NCBI GenBank assembly: GCA_958295855.1
Contig: OY282383.1
Location: 1,530,481-1,594,480 of the forward strand
Reading direction: 5' to 3'
DNA length: 64,000 bases
Source: an uncultured Poribacteria bacterium
GTDB taxonomy: Bacteria > Poribacteria > WGA-4E > WGA-3G
Shown: piece by piece, positions 17,544-25,637 of the stretch
How positions within the stretch are numbered: the stretch's first letter is position 1
Layout of the letters: each line of letters starts with the position of its first letter
Position numbers and translations under genes: made by a program
Notes under the pieces: generated by a model
Database searches by the model: none
What the model saw: the letters and a program-made list of their open reading frames with translations, nothing else
Told to the model about the DNA's origin: nothing

Positions 17544-18677
17544 ATGCTCCGGAATGCATCCGAAATTCTCACTTTAATCGCTTCCGCCGCCGTGCAGTGG
17601 CTTTTTTACCGAAAACGTTTGCCGAAGGACTTTACACCGCAACGCATCCTTGTTGTCAAACTTGATCATCTCGGAGATGTGTTGTTAGCGACACCGGTAC
17701 TTTCCAATTTACGTCAAGCGTACCCCAACGCGGAACTGCACGCGCTCACCGGTGCATGGAGTCGCGTTGTTTTGGAAAACCATCCGGATGTGGATAGGGT
17801 GCTTGAATACAATTCGCCGCTTTTTTGCCGCTCAGGGAAACCAACACGGTTGTGGCAGACGGTTCAGCTTTACCGCCAGCTGCGCTGTCAAAAGTACGAT
17901 GTACTAGTCGAGCTCCGTGGGGATTGGCGGGTTGCCTGCTTCGCGCTCATGCGGGTTTCACCGAAACGGATTGCTCGCGCGGCCCTACAAATTGCGAACA
18001 AGTTGGGGCTGGCACAATTCAGTGGAACACACGAAACAACCCGAAACCTTGATGTCTTAAAGCGGGCAGGCATTCCAACACCGATGAAAATCCCTACCTT
18101 CGGGTTAACGGCGGAGGGGAAGAAATGGGCACTTAATTTCCGACAGGCACAGCGGATTAACGCGGAACAACCGCTGATTGCTATCCACCCGGGCTCCCCA
18201 ATTCCACTAAAACGGTGGGTGCCCAAGCGTTATGCGGAACTGGCAGATTGGTTGATTGCACGAAACCGTGCACAAATTCTGTTTATTGGCGTGCAAGATG
18301 AAACACCGATAATCACTGAGATTCAGGCACAGATGCAGGGGGAGGCGATAAATATCGGTGGCAAGACGACGCTCCCACAATTGGCATCACTTTTGCACAC
18401 ATGTCACGTGTTTATCGGTAACGATAGCGGACCGATGCATCTTGCCGCGGCAGTAGGTATCCCGACAATTGGCCTGTATGGCCCCGGCGACCCGGAACGT
18501 TTTGGACCCGTGGGAGCACGATGCAAGACAATTCGGAGAAAGCCAGAATGCCCGCCCTGTTTAGGAGCGTCGTGTCGATTTGGAACGGAAGGATGTATGT
18601 CGAAAATTCAGGTAGCTGATGTGATTCAGACACTCCTGAAAGCGAATTGGTTAAAAAATTCGCCCGATTCAATTTAA
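17544..18677 (+). CDS. glycosyltransferase family 9 (ADP-heptose:LPS heptosyltransferase-like)
   Basis: A 377-residue GT9 enzyme. The N-terminal Rossmann half contains ILVVKLDHLGDVLLATPVL; the C-terminal donor site has AIHPGSPIPLKRW and FIGNDSGPMHLAAAVGIPTIGLYGPGDPERFGP, the family's nucleotide-sugar motif. These enzymes add heptose to the lipopolysaccharide core at the inner face of the inner membrane. A Cys-rich C-terminal stretch (CPPCLGASCRFGTEGC) is usual in the family. The frame is open back to a TTG at 17508, but that codon is the -35 box, so ATG 17544 is the only sensible start. There is no Shine-Dalgarno site, consistent with a leaderless message. The acceptor is unknown. Confidence 0.88.
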   Translation: MLRNASEILTLIASAAVQWLFYRKRLPKDFTPQRILVVKLDHLGDVLLATPVLSNLRQAYPNAELHALTGAWSRVVLENHPDVDRVLEYNSPLFCRSGKPTRLWQTVQLYRQLRCQKYDVLVELRGDWRVACFALMRVSPKRIARAALQIANKLGLAQFSGTHETTRNLDVLKRAGIPTPMKIPTFGLTAEGKKWALNFRQAQRINAEQPLIAIHPGSPIPLKRWVPKRYAELADWLIARNRAQILFIGVQDETPIITEIQAQMQGEAINIGGKTTLPQLASLLHTCHVFIGNDSGPMHLAAAVGIPTIGLYGPGDPERFGPVGARCKTIRRKPECPPCLGASCRFGTEGCMSKIQVADVIQTLLKANWLKNSPDSI

Positions 18678-18678
18678 C

Positions 18679-18707
18679 TTGACATATTTTTTTGGATAGA
18701 CTATAAT
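18679..18707 (+). promoter_or_regulatory. perfect sigma-70 consensus promoter
   Basis: TTGACA (18679-18684), 17 bases, TATAAT (18702-18707), right after the heptosyltransferase stop. Predicted start near 18714, leaving a ~95-base leader before the lipoprotein start at 18809. Confidence 0.85.
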
Positions 18708-18808
18708 ATGTTACAAAGCATCTATGGAAAATTTGTCTTAACTATTGTGGGATGAGTTTTACCCAAGTTTTTGGTGCGCCAGAGAATTCTAAAGGAGGAA
18801 TTTGGAAA

Positions 18809-19471
18809 ATGCAATTGAGATTAACGTGGCTTGTGATTGCTCTGTTCGCAGTTGGCATCATAAGCATCGGCATTGTTGGTTGCGGTAGTGATGATGCGGA
18901 GGAGACAACTGAAAAACCGACACAGCCTGCTTCAACAGCGAGTTCTGCCGAGCAACCGGTTGCAGCCAGAGAACCAATCGATTTTGCAGCGGAAAAAAAG
19001 GCTATTCAACAGGTCTACAGGGACTTCTATAGAGCCTTTAACGATAACGATATCAAAGCCATTCAGGACACTTTTGACACAAGTGTCATCGTGTTTGGCA
19101 CCATCTTTGCCGGAAATGAACCAGTGCCTTTAGCGCGAGGATGGAACAATGTGAAAGATGGTATCACCGGCTTGTGGGGAGGCATCGGCACAAAAGGTGC
19201 AAAGTGGGGACAGAACAATACTCTTAGCACCTTCTGGATTCGCTATAAGGGGAGCAAAATAGAAGCGAGTGCAATAGGTTACAACTGTTACAAAGGCGCG
19301 TATCCGGGGGAGACACACCTCTATCTGTTAAAGGACAAGGATGAGTGGAAAATTCATGAGCTTGATAGTATCACCGAAAACAACCTTGGAATCTTTGGGC
19401 TGCATAAAGGCAAGGCGCGGCTGAAGGATAATGGGAAGTTCTTTGCGAGTGAAGAGGACAGAGCCCCATAA
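18809..19471 (+). CDS. lipoprotein with SnoaL/NTF2-like (DUF4440-type) domain
   Basis: A 220-residue protein. The lipoprotein signal IISIGIVGC ends at the lipobox Cys; a Ser/Thr/Glu-rich linker follows, then a domain of about 130 residues with the NTF2-like pattern: EKKAIQQVYRDFYRAFNDNDIKAIQDTF, GWNNVKDGITGLWG and LYLLKDKDEWKIHELDS. ATG 18809 follows the strong site AAAGGAGGAA at 18791-18800; a longer frame from 18752 is ignored. Such domains bind or convert small ligands or act as scaffolds, and many lack catalysis. It should be an envelope lipoprotein and, judging from its perfect promoter, abundantly transcribed. The ligand is unknown. Confidence 0.78.
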   Translation: MQLRLTWLVIALFAVGIISIGIVGCGSDDAEETTEKPTQPASTASSAEQPVAAREPIDFAAEKKAIQQVYRDFYRAFNDNDIKAIQDTFDTSVIVFGTIFAGNEPVPLARGWNNVKDGITGLWGGIGTKGAKWGQNNTLSTFWIRYKGSKIEASAIGYNCYKGAYPGETHLYLLKDKDEWKIHELDSITENNLGIFGLHKGKARLKDNGKFFASEEDRAP

Positions 19472-19503
19472 AGTGCAGTTTCGGTATGCACGTCTCGCCG
19501 AAA

Positions 19504-19555
19504 ACTGCCCCTTTTCGTGCAGCGCAAAAATGAAATTGCCCCTTTTCGTGCAGAT
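19504..19555. repeat. short direct repeats in a 300-bp gap
   Basis: TGCCCCTTTTCGTGCAG occurs twice, 33 bp apart. The rest of the gap 19472-19771 shows no clear promoter, although the downstream gene has a good ribosome-binding site. Confidence 0.6.
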
Positions 19556-19771
19556 GAACCTGTTTGATGCAGGGGTTAACCGCAAATTCAGCGTTTTTCA
19601 CATTGGCATAGAAATTGCACATATCCCTGCATCAACAACTTTTCTTTACTTTTAGTCATCTATTGTAAGCGTGCAAACAGACCTCTCGATTGAAAACTGC
19701 ATCTACGGTGTCTTCTGTTTTTATGGTGATGTCTTGTTAAGTGCGCAAATATCCCTTGGAGGTAAAAACGA

Positions 19772-21250
19772 ATGAGTGCAAAAAGAACCTCAGGTGCCTT
19801 TATGACTTCGTTGGTACTCCACCTGGTTATTGCGTTAATCGCTGGACTTTACCTAGTCAGCCAAACGCAGCAGTTCAAAGACCTGGTCGGTGCCGAAGTG
19901 CTCAAACCCAAGGAGCCGCCGAAGCCTAAGGTGCGTAAGCCTGTCGTTAAACCTGTTATTAAGCCATCTGTTCCGACACAAAACACTGTTGTCGTTGAAC
20001 AAGTTCAAGTACAACCCCGTGTAACGACCGTGGCCGCCGTGAAATCGAGCTTCCAACCCCAGACGGTGCTAGAATTTTCAAACCAAGCCATCAAGGTAGA
20101 TGCACCGATTAATCCGAATGTACCGAAAGTGGTTACGCCTAATGCCCCAGTGCCGCACGTCGTGACGCACGCGGACCTGCCCGTATCGGATGCCCCCGGT
20201 GCGTTAGCCTTCTCAGGCCCTGTCGCATCTGCTCCCTCCGCGGGTCCCCCCAACATCGGCCGTGGTGTTGCAGGCGGTACAGTGCAGGTTAAAGTGGCAT
20301 TTGAACGTCCACCTGGCCTCGCAATGGTTGAGAACGTCGGTGCCGCGCGCGACGCGCTCGGCGATGTGGTTGAAAACATCACCCTCGGTAACGTTGAAGT
20401 ACCGCCCCTCCCCAGAGGTGAACCCGGTGGCCGCGTCATCGGTAAAGGCCGCGACATCCGCGGTGTCTTCCGTTTCACGCGTATCCGCCACAGTCTCTCC
20501 GACTGGTGGGCAGATGCTTCCTCGCTCAACGCACTGACGAAGTGGCTCAACGAACGTACCAAGATCAAAACGGACATGAACGTTGAAGGTGGTGCATTGA
20601 AACTTACAGATGCCAACCTCTTCAAAACCCCGTTTGTTTTTATGACAGGGCACGATCCCTCATTGGTTCGCTCGCGTAACCTGCTTGGACGGCAATATGG
20701 TGGCGGTAAGATGGATAGCCGGCTCACCGACACCGAAGCCGCTGGCATGCGTCGATACTTCATTGAAAAAGGCGGGTTCCTCGTCTTTGACGACTGCGGT
20801 GTGAACGCACCCGCACAGGCAATGATCCGTCTCTTCCTCGCACAGATGCGTTATGTCATGCCTGAGCATCAGATTGAGCGGATTCCGAACGATCACGAAG
20901 TTTATGACAACTTCTATGAAATGGGCGGCCCGCCCGTCGGATTTGACATTTTCTGGTGGGGCACACGTCCGCCCAAACGGAACTACCTTGAAGGTATCTC
21001 TGTCGGGGAACAGCTGTCTGTTATCGTCGTGCGCCGTGACTATATGTGCGCGATGGAGTCTGTTAGTCTCCCGACACGGAGTGTCCACTATTCACCCGGT
21101 GTGTACCGTTTCATGACCAATGTTGTTGTGTATGCGTTGACACACGGCAAGATTTCGGATTACTCCGGCTATGTGCCTGAAGATACGTTAGCCAAGAAAG
21201 AACTGCCAACTCGCGCCCCCGAAGCTGCGAAAGTTGGAGCTTTTGAATAA
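19772..21250 (+). CDS. anchored DUF4159 protein
   Basis: 492 residues. An N-terminal membrane anchor (AFMTSLVLHLVIALIAGLYLV) is followed by a Pro/Lys/Val-rich TonB-like spacer (residues 45-100), a linker, and from about 225 a DUF4159 domain: FVFMTGHDP, AAGMRRYFIEKGGFLVFDDCG, PEHQIERIPNDHEVYDNFYEMGGPP, FWWGTRPPKRNYLEGI and VVRRDYMCAME. DUF4159 has a glutamine-amidotransferase-like fold and is found with VWA and MoxR proteins in planctomycete-type genomes. The anchor closely matches that of the VWA protein at 12369. Start ATG 19772 has TTGGAGGT 9 bases upstream. It probably spans the inner membrane and reaches into the periplasm; the biochemical role is unknown. Confidence 0.83.
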   Translation: MSAKRTSGAFMTSLVLHLVIALIAGLYLVSQTQQFKDLVGAEVLKPKEPPKPKVRKPVVKPVIKPSVPTQNTVVVEQVQVQPRVTTVAAVKSSFQPQTVLEFSNQAIKVDAPINPNVPKVVTPNAPVPHVVTHADLPVSDAPGALAFSGPVASAPSAGPPNIGRGVAGGTVQVKVAFERPPGLAMVENVGAARDALGDVVENITLGNVEVPPLPRGEPGGRVIGKGRDIRGVFRFTRIRHSLSDWWADASSLNALTKWLNERTKIKTDMNVEGGALKLTDANLFKTPFVFMTGHDPSLVRSRNLLGRQYGGGKMDSRLTDTEAAGMRRYFIEKGGFLVFDDCGVNAPAQAMIRLFLAQMRYVMPEHQIERIPNDHEVYDNFYEMGGPPVGFDIFWWGTRPPKRNYLEGISVGEQLSVIVVRRDYMCAMESVSLPTRSVHYSPGVYRFMTNVVVYALTHGKISDYSGYVPEDTLAKKELPTRAPEAAKVGAFE

Positions 21251-21282
21251 CGGCTGAGGTTTCATAGACGTTTACGAAACCC

Positions 21283-21356
21283 AGGGCTATTCAGCGATAA
21301 GTGCGCTATTCCCTCTGCGGAAGCGGCACTGATTGTCTGAATAGCCTTCTTTTTGA
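21283..21356 (+). terminator. long-stem terminator-like structure
   Basis: GGCTATTCAG and CTGAATAGCC form a 10-bp stem with nested AGTGC/GCACT-type pairing inside, followed by TTCTTTTT. It lies 35 bp after the DUF4159 stop and could be a structured RNA end. Confidence 0.6.
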
Positions 21357-21391
21357 TCTGCTTTCCGAGAGCGAACCCTGTTTTTTCCCGT

Positions 21392-21418
21392 AGCCTCCAT
21401 CTCCCATCGAGGCTTTTT
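21392..21418 (+). terminator. rho-independent terminator
   Basis: AGCCTC, 11-base loop, GAGGCT, then TTTT. A second, compact terminator in the same gap (21251-21568). The rest of the gap is AT-rich and leads to the TTG-started isomerase gene. Confidence 0.7.
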
Positions 21419-21568
21419 AGTGATAGAAACAACCTCTACGCGCGGTTCCCTGTTTCATGATAGAAAATATTGAAAACGAAATCGCTCTGAATTACTAAAA
21501 AACATTAGATTTCTTAGCGGGAATTGTGTTATGATAAAACTAATAATCGACGAGAGGTGGAAAATAAA

Positions 21569-22393
21569 TTGAAACTTGGCGTATCTACATATTCATATTG
21601 GCATTTCAAACCCGAACGGGTTCCCATTGAGCATGTGCTCGAGGAAGCCGCGCGGCTTGAATTAGATGGCGTTGAAATCCTACACCGACAGATGGCATCC
21701 GAAGCCAACGCCTATTTACAGAAACTGAAACGGCTCGCCTTTATTCACGGGCTAAATCTGTACGCGCTCTCCATTCATCAAGGCTTCGTCTCCCCAGATG
21801 CAGCAACGCGCAAAAAAAACATTAACCACACGCTCCACTGCATCCGGTTAGCACATGAACTTGGCATTTCCGCCATTCGTCTCAACTCAGGACGCTGGGG
21901 CACCGTGGCATCTTTTGATGAATTGATGAAAACAGAAGGACAGGAGCCAACACTTCCCGGCCACACGGAAGATGAGGCATTTGAGTGGGTGATTGCTGCA
22001 ATTGAAAAGTGTCTCCCAGATGCTGAGAAATACGGTGTTATTCTTGGCCTTGAAAACCATTGGGGGTTAACGTGTACACCGGAGGGAGTCAATCGCATCG
22101 TTTCCGCTATTGACTCGGATTGGTTGAAAGTAACGATGGATTGTGGCAATTTCCTCTCCCATCCTTATGAAAAACTTAAGCAGATTGCTCCTCAAACTGT
22201 GCTTGTGCATGCCAAAACCTATTATGGCGGCGGAGAATGGTATACACTAGATTTGGATTATGCTAAAATTGGCGAAATTCTGGAATCCGTCGGATTTCGG
22301 GGGTACGTATCCATTGAATTTGAAGGAAAAGCGGATGCACACGTCGGTGTTCCACAAAGCGTGGAGATGCTCCGCGATTGCCTTCCCGTGTAG
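21569..22393 (+). CDS. sugar phosphate isomerase/epimerase (TIM barrel)
   Basis: A 274-residue xylose-isomerase-like protein: KLGVSTYSYW, LELDGVEILHRQM, GLNLYALSIHQGF, SAIRLNSGRWG, VILGLENHWG, KVTMDCGNF, VLVHAKTYY and YVSIEFEGKAD supply the metal-binding Glu, Asp and His residues at strand ends. The TTG at 21569 is preferred: GAGAGGTGG lies 8 bases upstream, and the next strand begins immediately. An ATG-like extension to 21524 would overlap the ribosome-binding site. The transposon relic starts 3 bp after its stop codon. With the Gfo/Idh/MocA gene just downstream (opposite strand) it suggests inositol or sugar-acid metabolism. Confidence 0.87.
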   Translation: MKLGVSTYSYWHFKPERVPIEHVLEEAARLELDGVEILHRQMASEANAYLQKLKRLAFIHGLNLYALSIHQGFVSPDAATRKKNINHTLHCIRLAHELGISAIRLNSGRWGTVASFDELMKTEGQEPTLPGHTEDEAFEWVIAAIEKCLPDAEKYGVILGLENHWGLTCTPEGVNRIVSAIDSDWLKVTMDCGNFLSHPYEKLKQIAPQTVLVHAKTYYGGGEWYTLDLDYAKIGEILESVGFRGYVSIEFEGKADAHVGVPQSVEMLRDCLPV

Positions 22394-22399
22394 GAGTGA

Positions 22400-22626
22400 T
22401 ATACTCCCAATGCTAAAGCAGTGGGAAACCTCACACGGGTGGCCATGAAAAATTTGGTAAATTTTTTATATTTACCGATTTCGGAGGTTTCCTCCCGTGC
22501 CCGCCGAGTGGGTGGTATTTTCCCCTGCTTCGCAGGGGTTAACACCTATAGTGTGGTATCAACAAGGGTTGCTCGCAATTGCAAGTCTGACACCCTCTCC
22601 ACCAAAGGTTGATATCCCAACCTTAT
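22400..22626 (-). ncRNA. possible stand-alone omega-RNA from the deleted element
   Basis: A promoter at 22633-22660 faces into the conserved tnpB 3' end and right end, which form the guide-RNA scaffold in this group. The transcript would carry the flanking isomerase 3' end as guide. No expression evidence; inferred from layout. Confidence 0.35.
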
Positions 22627-22632
22627 ACTAAT

Positions 22633-22660
22633 AGTATACCACACTCACATATTTTGTCAA
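22633..22660 (-). promoter_or_regulatory. promoter inside the deleted element
   Basis: Minus strand: TTGACA (22655-22660), 16 bases, TATACT (22633-22638). The -10 box lies within the palindrome ATACTAATAGTAT. Confidence 0.6.
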
Positions 22661-22772
22661 GTCTTTTTTTTGACACACCAGCGTCGGGCACACTAGGGAT
22701 GCAAAGCATCCCAACGCTAAAGCATTGGGTTTGGCGATAGAACGTGATAATTTTTGTGCGAGCTGCATTTCT

Positions 22773-22798
22773 GTAGGCGCGGTTTTTAACCGCGCACC
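22773..22798. repeat. dispersed palindromic repeat, family B copy
   Basis: GTAGGCGCGGTTTTTAACCG with stem GCGCGGTT/AACCGCGC, between the deleted element and the Gfo/Idh/MocA gene. Confidence 0.65.
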
Positions 22799-22856
22799 TT
22801 GTGGAGAATCTAGTGTTTTGTCCATCTCAAGCTTAGCAGGTTCGTAGTAGTGCAAT

Positions 22857-23969
22857 TTATTGTGCATCCCACGGTGCCACCTCCCCAACCGGGGGTGGTG
22901 CCGGGAATCGGCTCACCACATCAACAGGCTTGCCTGCATCGGACGATTCGATTATCCGTTCACATACCTCTAGCGCGTGCCGCGCTTGTGCACCGTTACA
23001 CCGCGGATTCCGGTCAGATCTGATCGCGTCTGCGAAATCCGCCACACCTTTGCCCCAATCTAACCCGGTAAAGGCTTTCGGCGGAGAGGGTTCATCTTGC
23101 CACTGGACCTGTGGCGTGAATTTTTGGATACCACGTCCGTCATCGTGTGCCTGAAGGGAGAATCCGCCTGCTGTACCGTGAATTTCGTAAGGCGGAATCC
23201 CGGAAGAGACAGTAAAGCTGTGATAGATGAATCCGTGTGCACCCCCCTTTTGCGGAATGTCAAATTCAAGCACAGCAAACCCGTGGTCCTTCTCGGTGAC
23301 TTCAAACTCGGTACCTTGGCGTGGCCCTTGGTGTAACATCCGTTTCGGAACTGCCACGCGGGCGAAGCCATGCACCGTTTTGACAGGGGCAATCATTGTT
23401 GTCATCGCAGTTAACGGATAAGGTGCGACATCCCGAAAGGGCCCTGCATGCATCAGGAACGCGTCCGCGTTTGGATGCCAGTGCTCCAAGGGGCCGCCGA
23501 AGTTGCCGATAGCAGAAATGACATCGCCAATTTCGCCATCGCGAATCCGTTGCCAGACATTCTGCTGAACGTAGCCGAGAATCGCTGATGGGGCGCACGC
23601 GAGTTTTAAGCCCATGGCATCTGCCGTTTCAACCAGTTCGTTTGCTTCGTCTGTTCGGATAGAAATCGGCTTTTCGGAATAGACATGTTTTCCCGCTTTA
23701 AGAGCCGCTAATGAAACAGGATAATGGGATATGTGGATAGTCAAATTGATAATTGCTTCTACGTTCGCATCGTTCAGCACAGCGTCGAGTGATTTGTAGA
23801 CACGGCCGCCATTTTTCTCTGCCAATGCGGTGGCACGTGCCTCATCCTGGTCGTGGTAGCCAACGAGTTCAATCCGGTGTGGGTACACCTGACAACGGGG
23901 CTGATAGCCCCCCGCGGCGATCATCCCGCACCCGACAATGACAGTGCGAAGTGGGGTTGTGTTGGACAT
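22857..23969 (-). CDS. Gfo/Idh/MocA family oxidoreductase
   Basis: A 370-residue NAD(P)-dependent dehydrogenase. The N-terminal Rossmann motif is VIVGCGMIAAGGY, the conserved EKP motif is in HVYSEKPISI, and the C-terminal alpha/beta domain has GNFGGPLEHWH and APYPLTAM. Members oxidise or epimerise sugars and inositols in the cytosol. AAGGAGC lies 8 bases before ATG 23969, and a promoter is at 24021-24049. It converges with the isomerase gene at 21569 across the deleted element, and the two could serve one pathway. The protein is unlike the second member at 41996. The substrate is not readable. Confidence 0.88.
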   Translation of the reverse strand: MSNTTPLRTVIVGCGMIAAGGYQPRCQVYPHRIELVGYHDQDEARATALAEKNGGRVYKSLDAVLNDANVEAIINLTIHISHYPVSLAALKAGKHVYSEKPISIRTDEANELVETADAMGLKLACAPSAILGYVQQNVWQRIRDGEIGDVISAIGNFGGPLEHWHPNADAFLMHAGPFRDVAPYPLTAMTTMIAPVKTVHGFARVAVPKRMLHQGPRQGTEFEVTEKDHGFAVLEFDIPQKGGAHGFIYHSFTVSSGIPPYEIHGTAGGFSLQAHDDGRGIQKFTPQVQWQDEPSPPKAFTGLDWGKGVADFADAIRSDRNPRCNGAQARHALEVCERIIESSDAGKPVDVVSRFPAPPPVGEVAPWDAQ

Positions 23970-24020
23970 TCTATGTGCTCCTTGTTACGTATCAATTTTG
24001 TCACGACGTATGAGATTTTA

Positions 24021-24049
24021 AGTTTAGCAGATTCGCGTTCTGCTTGCAA
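24021..24049 (-). promoter_or_regulatory. promoter of the Gfo/Idh/MocA gene
   Basis: Minus strand: TTGCAA, 17 bases, TAAACT. It lies in the 385-bp divergent gap 23970-24354, which otherwise holds only the opposite promoter at 24305 and no gene. Confidence 0.55.
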
Positions 24050-24304
24050 GCCCATATTATCTCGGTAATGCCGAGGTAACCTTTTCTTGTAGCATCGAAC
24101 TGTGTTCGCGACTCTCGCTGACGACACCTTCAGATGGCACATCTCGTATCACACGGTTTCCGCTGGAGGGATTTCCAACCTTGCCCTTCTCACATCCATC
24201 TGGAACTTCTGTTAAAACGTCTGCTAGGTGTACCTTTAACAAGGGCTGAGCAGCGGGTAATGCAGAAGGCAGTCGCCCATTTTCAGGGCTTGATGTTTTT
24301 TCTC

Positions 24305-24334
24305 TTGACGCAAAAGGTGAATTCATTGTAAGAT
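24305..24334 (+). promoter_or_regulatory. promoter of the TPR lipoprotein gene
   Basis: TTGACG, 18 bases, TAAGAT, followed by GAGGTG at 24343-24348 and the GTG start at 24355. Confidence 0.5.
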
Positions 24335-24354
24335 ATATTATTGAGGTGATAAAT

Positions 24355-24762
24355 GTGTTAAGATACAATGGACTCGCGTTCGTCTCTATATTTGCTGCAT
24401 TCATGCTGTTCGGTTGCGCGGCATCGCGCGATGCAATACAAGCGTCAGACTACAATCGGTTTGCGATAAGAGCTGCCCAAGCAGAACTGTGGAATGAAGC
24501 TGTCTTTCGGTGGGAACAGGTGATTGATATAGATCCCAGCAATTCTAAAGCCTATAACAACCTCGGTGTCGCTTATGAGGCACTTGGAAAAACGGATAAA
24601 GCAATTGCTGCATATCAGCGTGCAGAGGAACTGGAGCCAGATAATAAATACTACAGACTCAACTATCGGCGGTGTCGTATACACGTTCGGCGAAGCGGTG
24701 TTAAAGATGAAGACGCACGGCTTGACGTTAGTGATAATCCCTCGGAAGAGTTGTCTGACTAA
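24355..24762 (+). CDS. small TPR lipoprotein
   Basis: 135 residues. The signal YNGLAFVSIFAAFMLFGC ends in a lipobox Cys. Two tetratricopeptide-like repeats follow (RAAQAELWNEAVFRWEQVIDIDPSN and KAYNNLGVAYEALGKTDKAIAAYQRAEELEPDN), then an Arg-rich stretch and an acidic tail. GTG at 24355 is used because GAGGTG is 6 bases upstream; GTG 24346 overlaps that site. It probably works as a protein-binding lipoprotein with the next gene, 16 bp downstream. The pair plus the large Omp85 fusion protein suggest an envelope assembly or export unit. Confidence 0.78.
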   Translation: MLRYNGLAFVSIFAAFMLFGCAASRDAIQASDYNRFAIRAAQAELWNEAVFRWEQVIDIDPSNSKAYNNLGVAYEALGKTDKAIAAYQRAEELEPDNKYYRLNYRRCRIHVRRSGVKDEDARLDVSDNPSEELSD

Positions 24763-24778
24763 TGCAGGAAGATGCAAC

Positions 24779-25501
24779 ATGCAGAACACAAAAAGTGCTA
24801 TCATCGGAATATTACTGGGGGCAATAACGCTTTGCGGGTGTAGCGCCGGGGCGACACGTGTCTCTATTCCGGTGAAGGTTCAATCGGAAATTGATATTAG
24901 CCGGTATTCTAACTTCGCCGTTTTGCCGTTTGTGAGCGAGAAACATGCGGAGAGAGATGAAAATTTGCCTACAGAAGTCGGCGAAGAAATTGCCTCGATA
25001 CTACGCAGAGGCTTGGCACGCGAACAATATTTTGAGGTAGTCAGTACGCAGGAAACCGCACGCTTGCTGACTGGCGACACTGTCGCTGAGGAATGGCTTT
25101 CCGATACGGAGCATCTGAGTGAACTCGGACGTTACTTTGAGGTGAAAGGGATTATCGTTGGGAGCTTCAGGTTTTATTCAGATAGCCGCCCCAGACGGTA
25201 CTATGGAGAACGCTACTCAGTACAACGTCAACGGTATATGATGGACTACCAGGACTATATGCAGAAAACCTATCTGCTGTCGCTCCGCGTGTTGATTATC
25301 GATGTGGAAACCGAACAAATTATCTGGGATGAAGCGTATCGGCGGAGCACTGCCGAAGCGCATACCATCGGTTCGTTTCTTTTCTCACAGGTGGGACCGC
25401 AGGAGAACACTATCAGAGAGCTCGGAAAGCGAGCTGTTTTAGAATTTACGCGTAAAATCTCCCCACATTATGAACGCGAAGATAGATATTTAGTGAAGTA
25501 A
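24779..25501 (+). CDS. lipoprotein related to CsgG/TolB-type N-domain proteins
   Basis: 240 residues. The lipoprotein signal ends in GAITLCGC. After it comes a strand-rich domain beginning DISRYSNFAVLPFVSE, with EVGEEIASILRRGLAREQYFEVVS and later VKGIIVGSFRFYSD and LLSLRVLIIDVETEQIIWDEAYRR. This is the layout of CsgG-like / DUF799-type outer-membrane lipoproteins (a beta-alpha-beta core in which a 'regulator-like' strand pairs with a partner). ATG 24779 has AGGAAG upstream; the longer frame from 24566 overlaps the previous gene. It is cotranscribed with the TPR lipoprotein. The family assignment is by fold pattern, not exact motif. Confidence 0.68.
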   Translation: MQNTKSAIIGILLGAITLCGCSAGATRVSIPVKVQSEIDISRYSNFAVLPFVSEKHAERDENLPTEVGEEIASILRRGLAREQYFEVVSTQETARLLTGDTVAEEWLSDTEHLSELGRYFEVKGIIVGSFRFYSDSRPRRYYGERYSVQRQRYMMDYQDYMQKTYLLSLRVLIIDVETEQIIWDEAYRRSTAEAHTIGSFLFSQVGPQENTIRELGKRAVLEFTRKISPHYEREDRYLVK

Positions 25502-25510
25502 TTCGTTTGA

Positions 25511-25575
25511 GTTGTCAGGGCGGATTTCTCTGCCCGCCGCTGTTAAGTTGTCAGGGCAGAGCCTTGTCTCTGTCC
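25511..25575. repeat. pair of palindrome-bearing direct repeats
   Basis: GTTGTCAGGGCGGATTTCTC and GTTGTCAGGGCAGAGCCTTG, each with an internal inverted repeat, in the gap before the Omp85 fusion gene. Confidence 0.6.
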
Positions 25576-25637
25576 ACATAAAACCCAAAAAAACTAATCC
25601 GACAAACGAGGCAAACGCTCGTTAAAGGACAAGAAAC

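Larger units (their letters stand above)
22396..22735 (-). mobile_element. internally deleted relative of the tnpB element (palindrome-ended, non-autonomous)
   Basis: It has a right-end hairpin at 22406-22425 and a left-end hairpin at 22710-22729, both matching the element at 7338-8750. The segment 22560-22623 is homologous to the last ~20 codons of tnpB (GISTFGGEGV...NPC). Everything else of tnpB is gone. A family A palindrome (22522-22538) is inserted in it. It sits 3 bp after the isomerase stop, so insertion spared that gene. Confidence 0.75.

Noticed and set aside
20005..20763. 252-residue minus-strand frame
   Set aside because: Complement of the DUF4159 gene; rich in Ser/Pro/Arg as expected for a shadow frame.
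24057..24404. 115-residue minus-strand frame in the divergent gap
   Set aside because: No ribosome-binding site, overlaps the TPR promoter and start, low-complexity composition.
24566..24778. Upstream extension of the second lipoprotein gene
   Set aside because: It overlaps the TPR gene out of frame; a lipoprotein signal with its own AGGAAG site starts at 24779.
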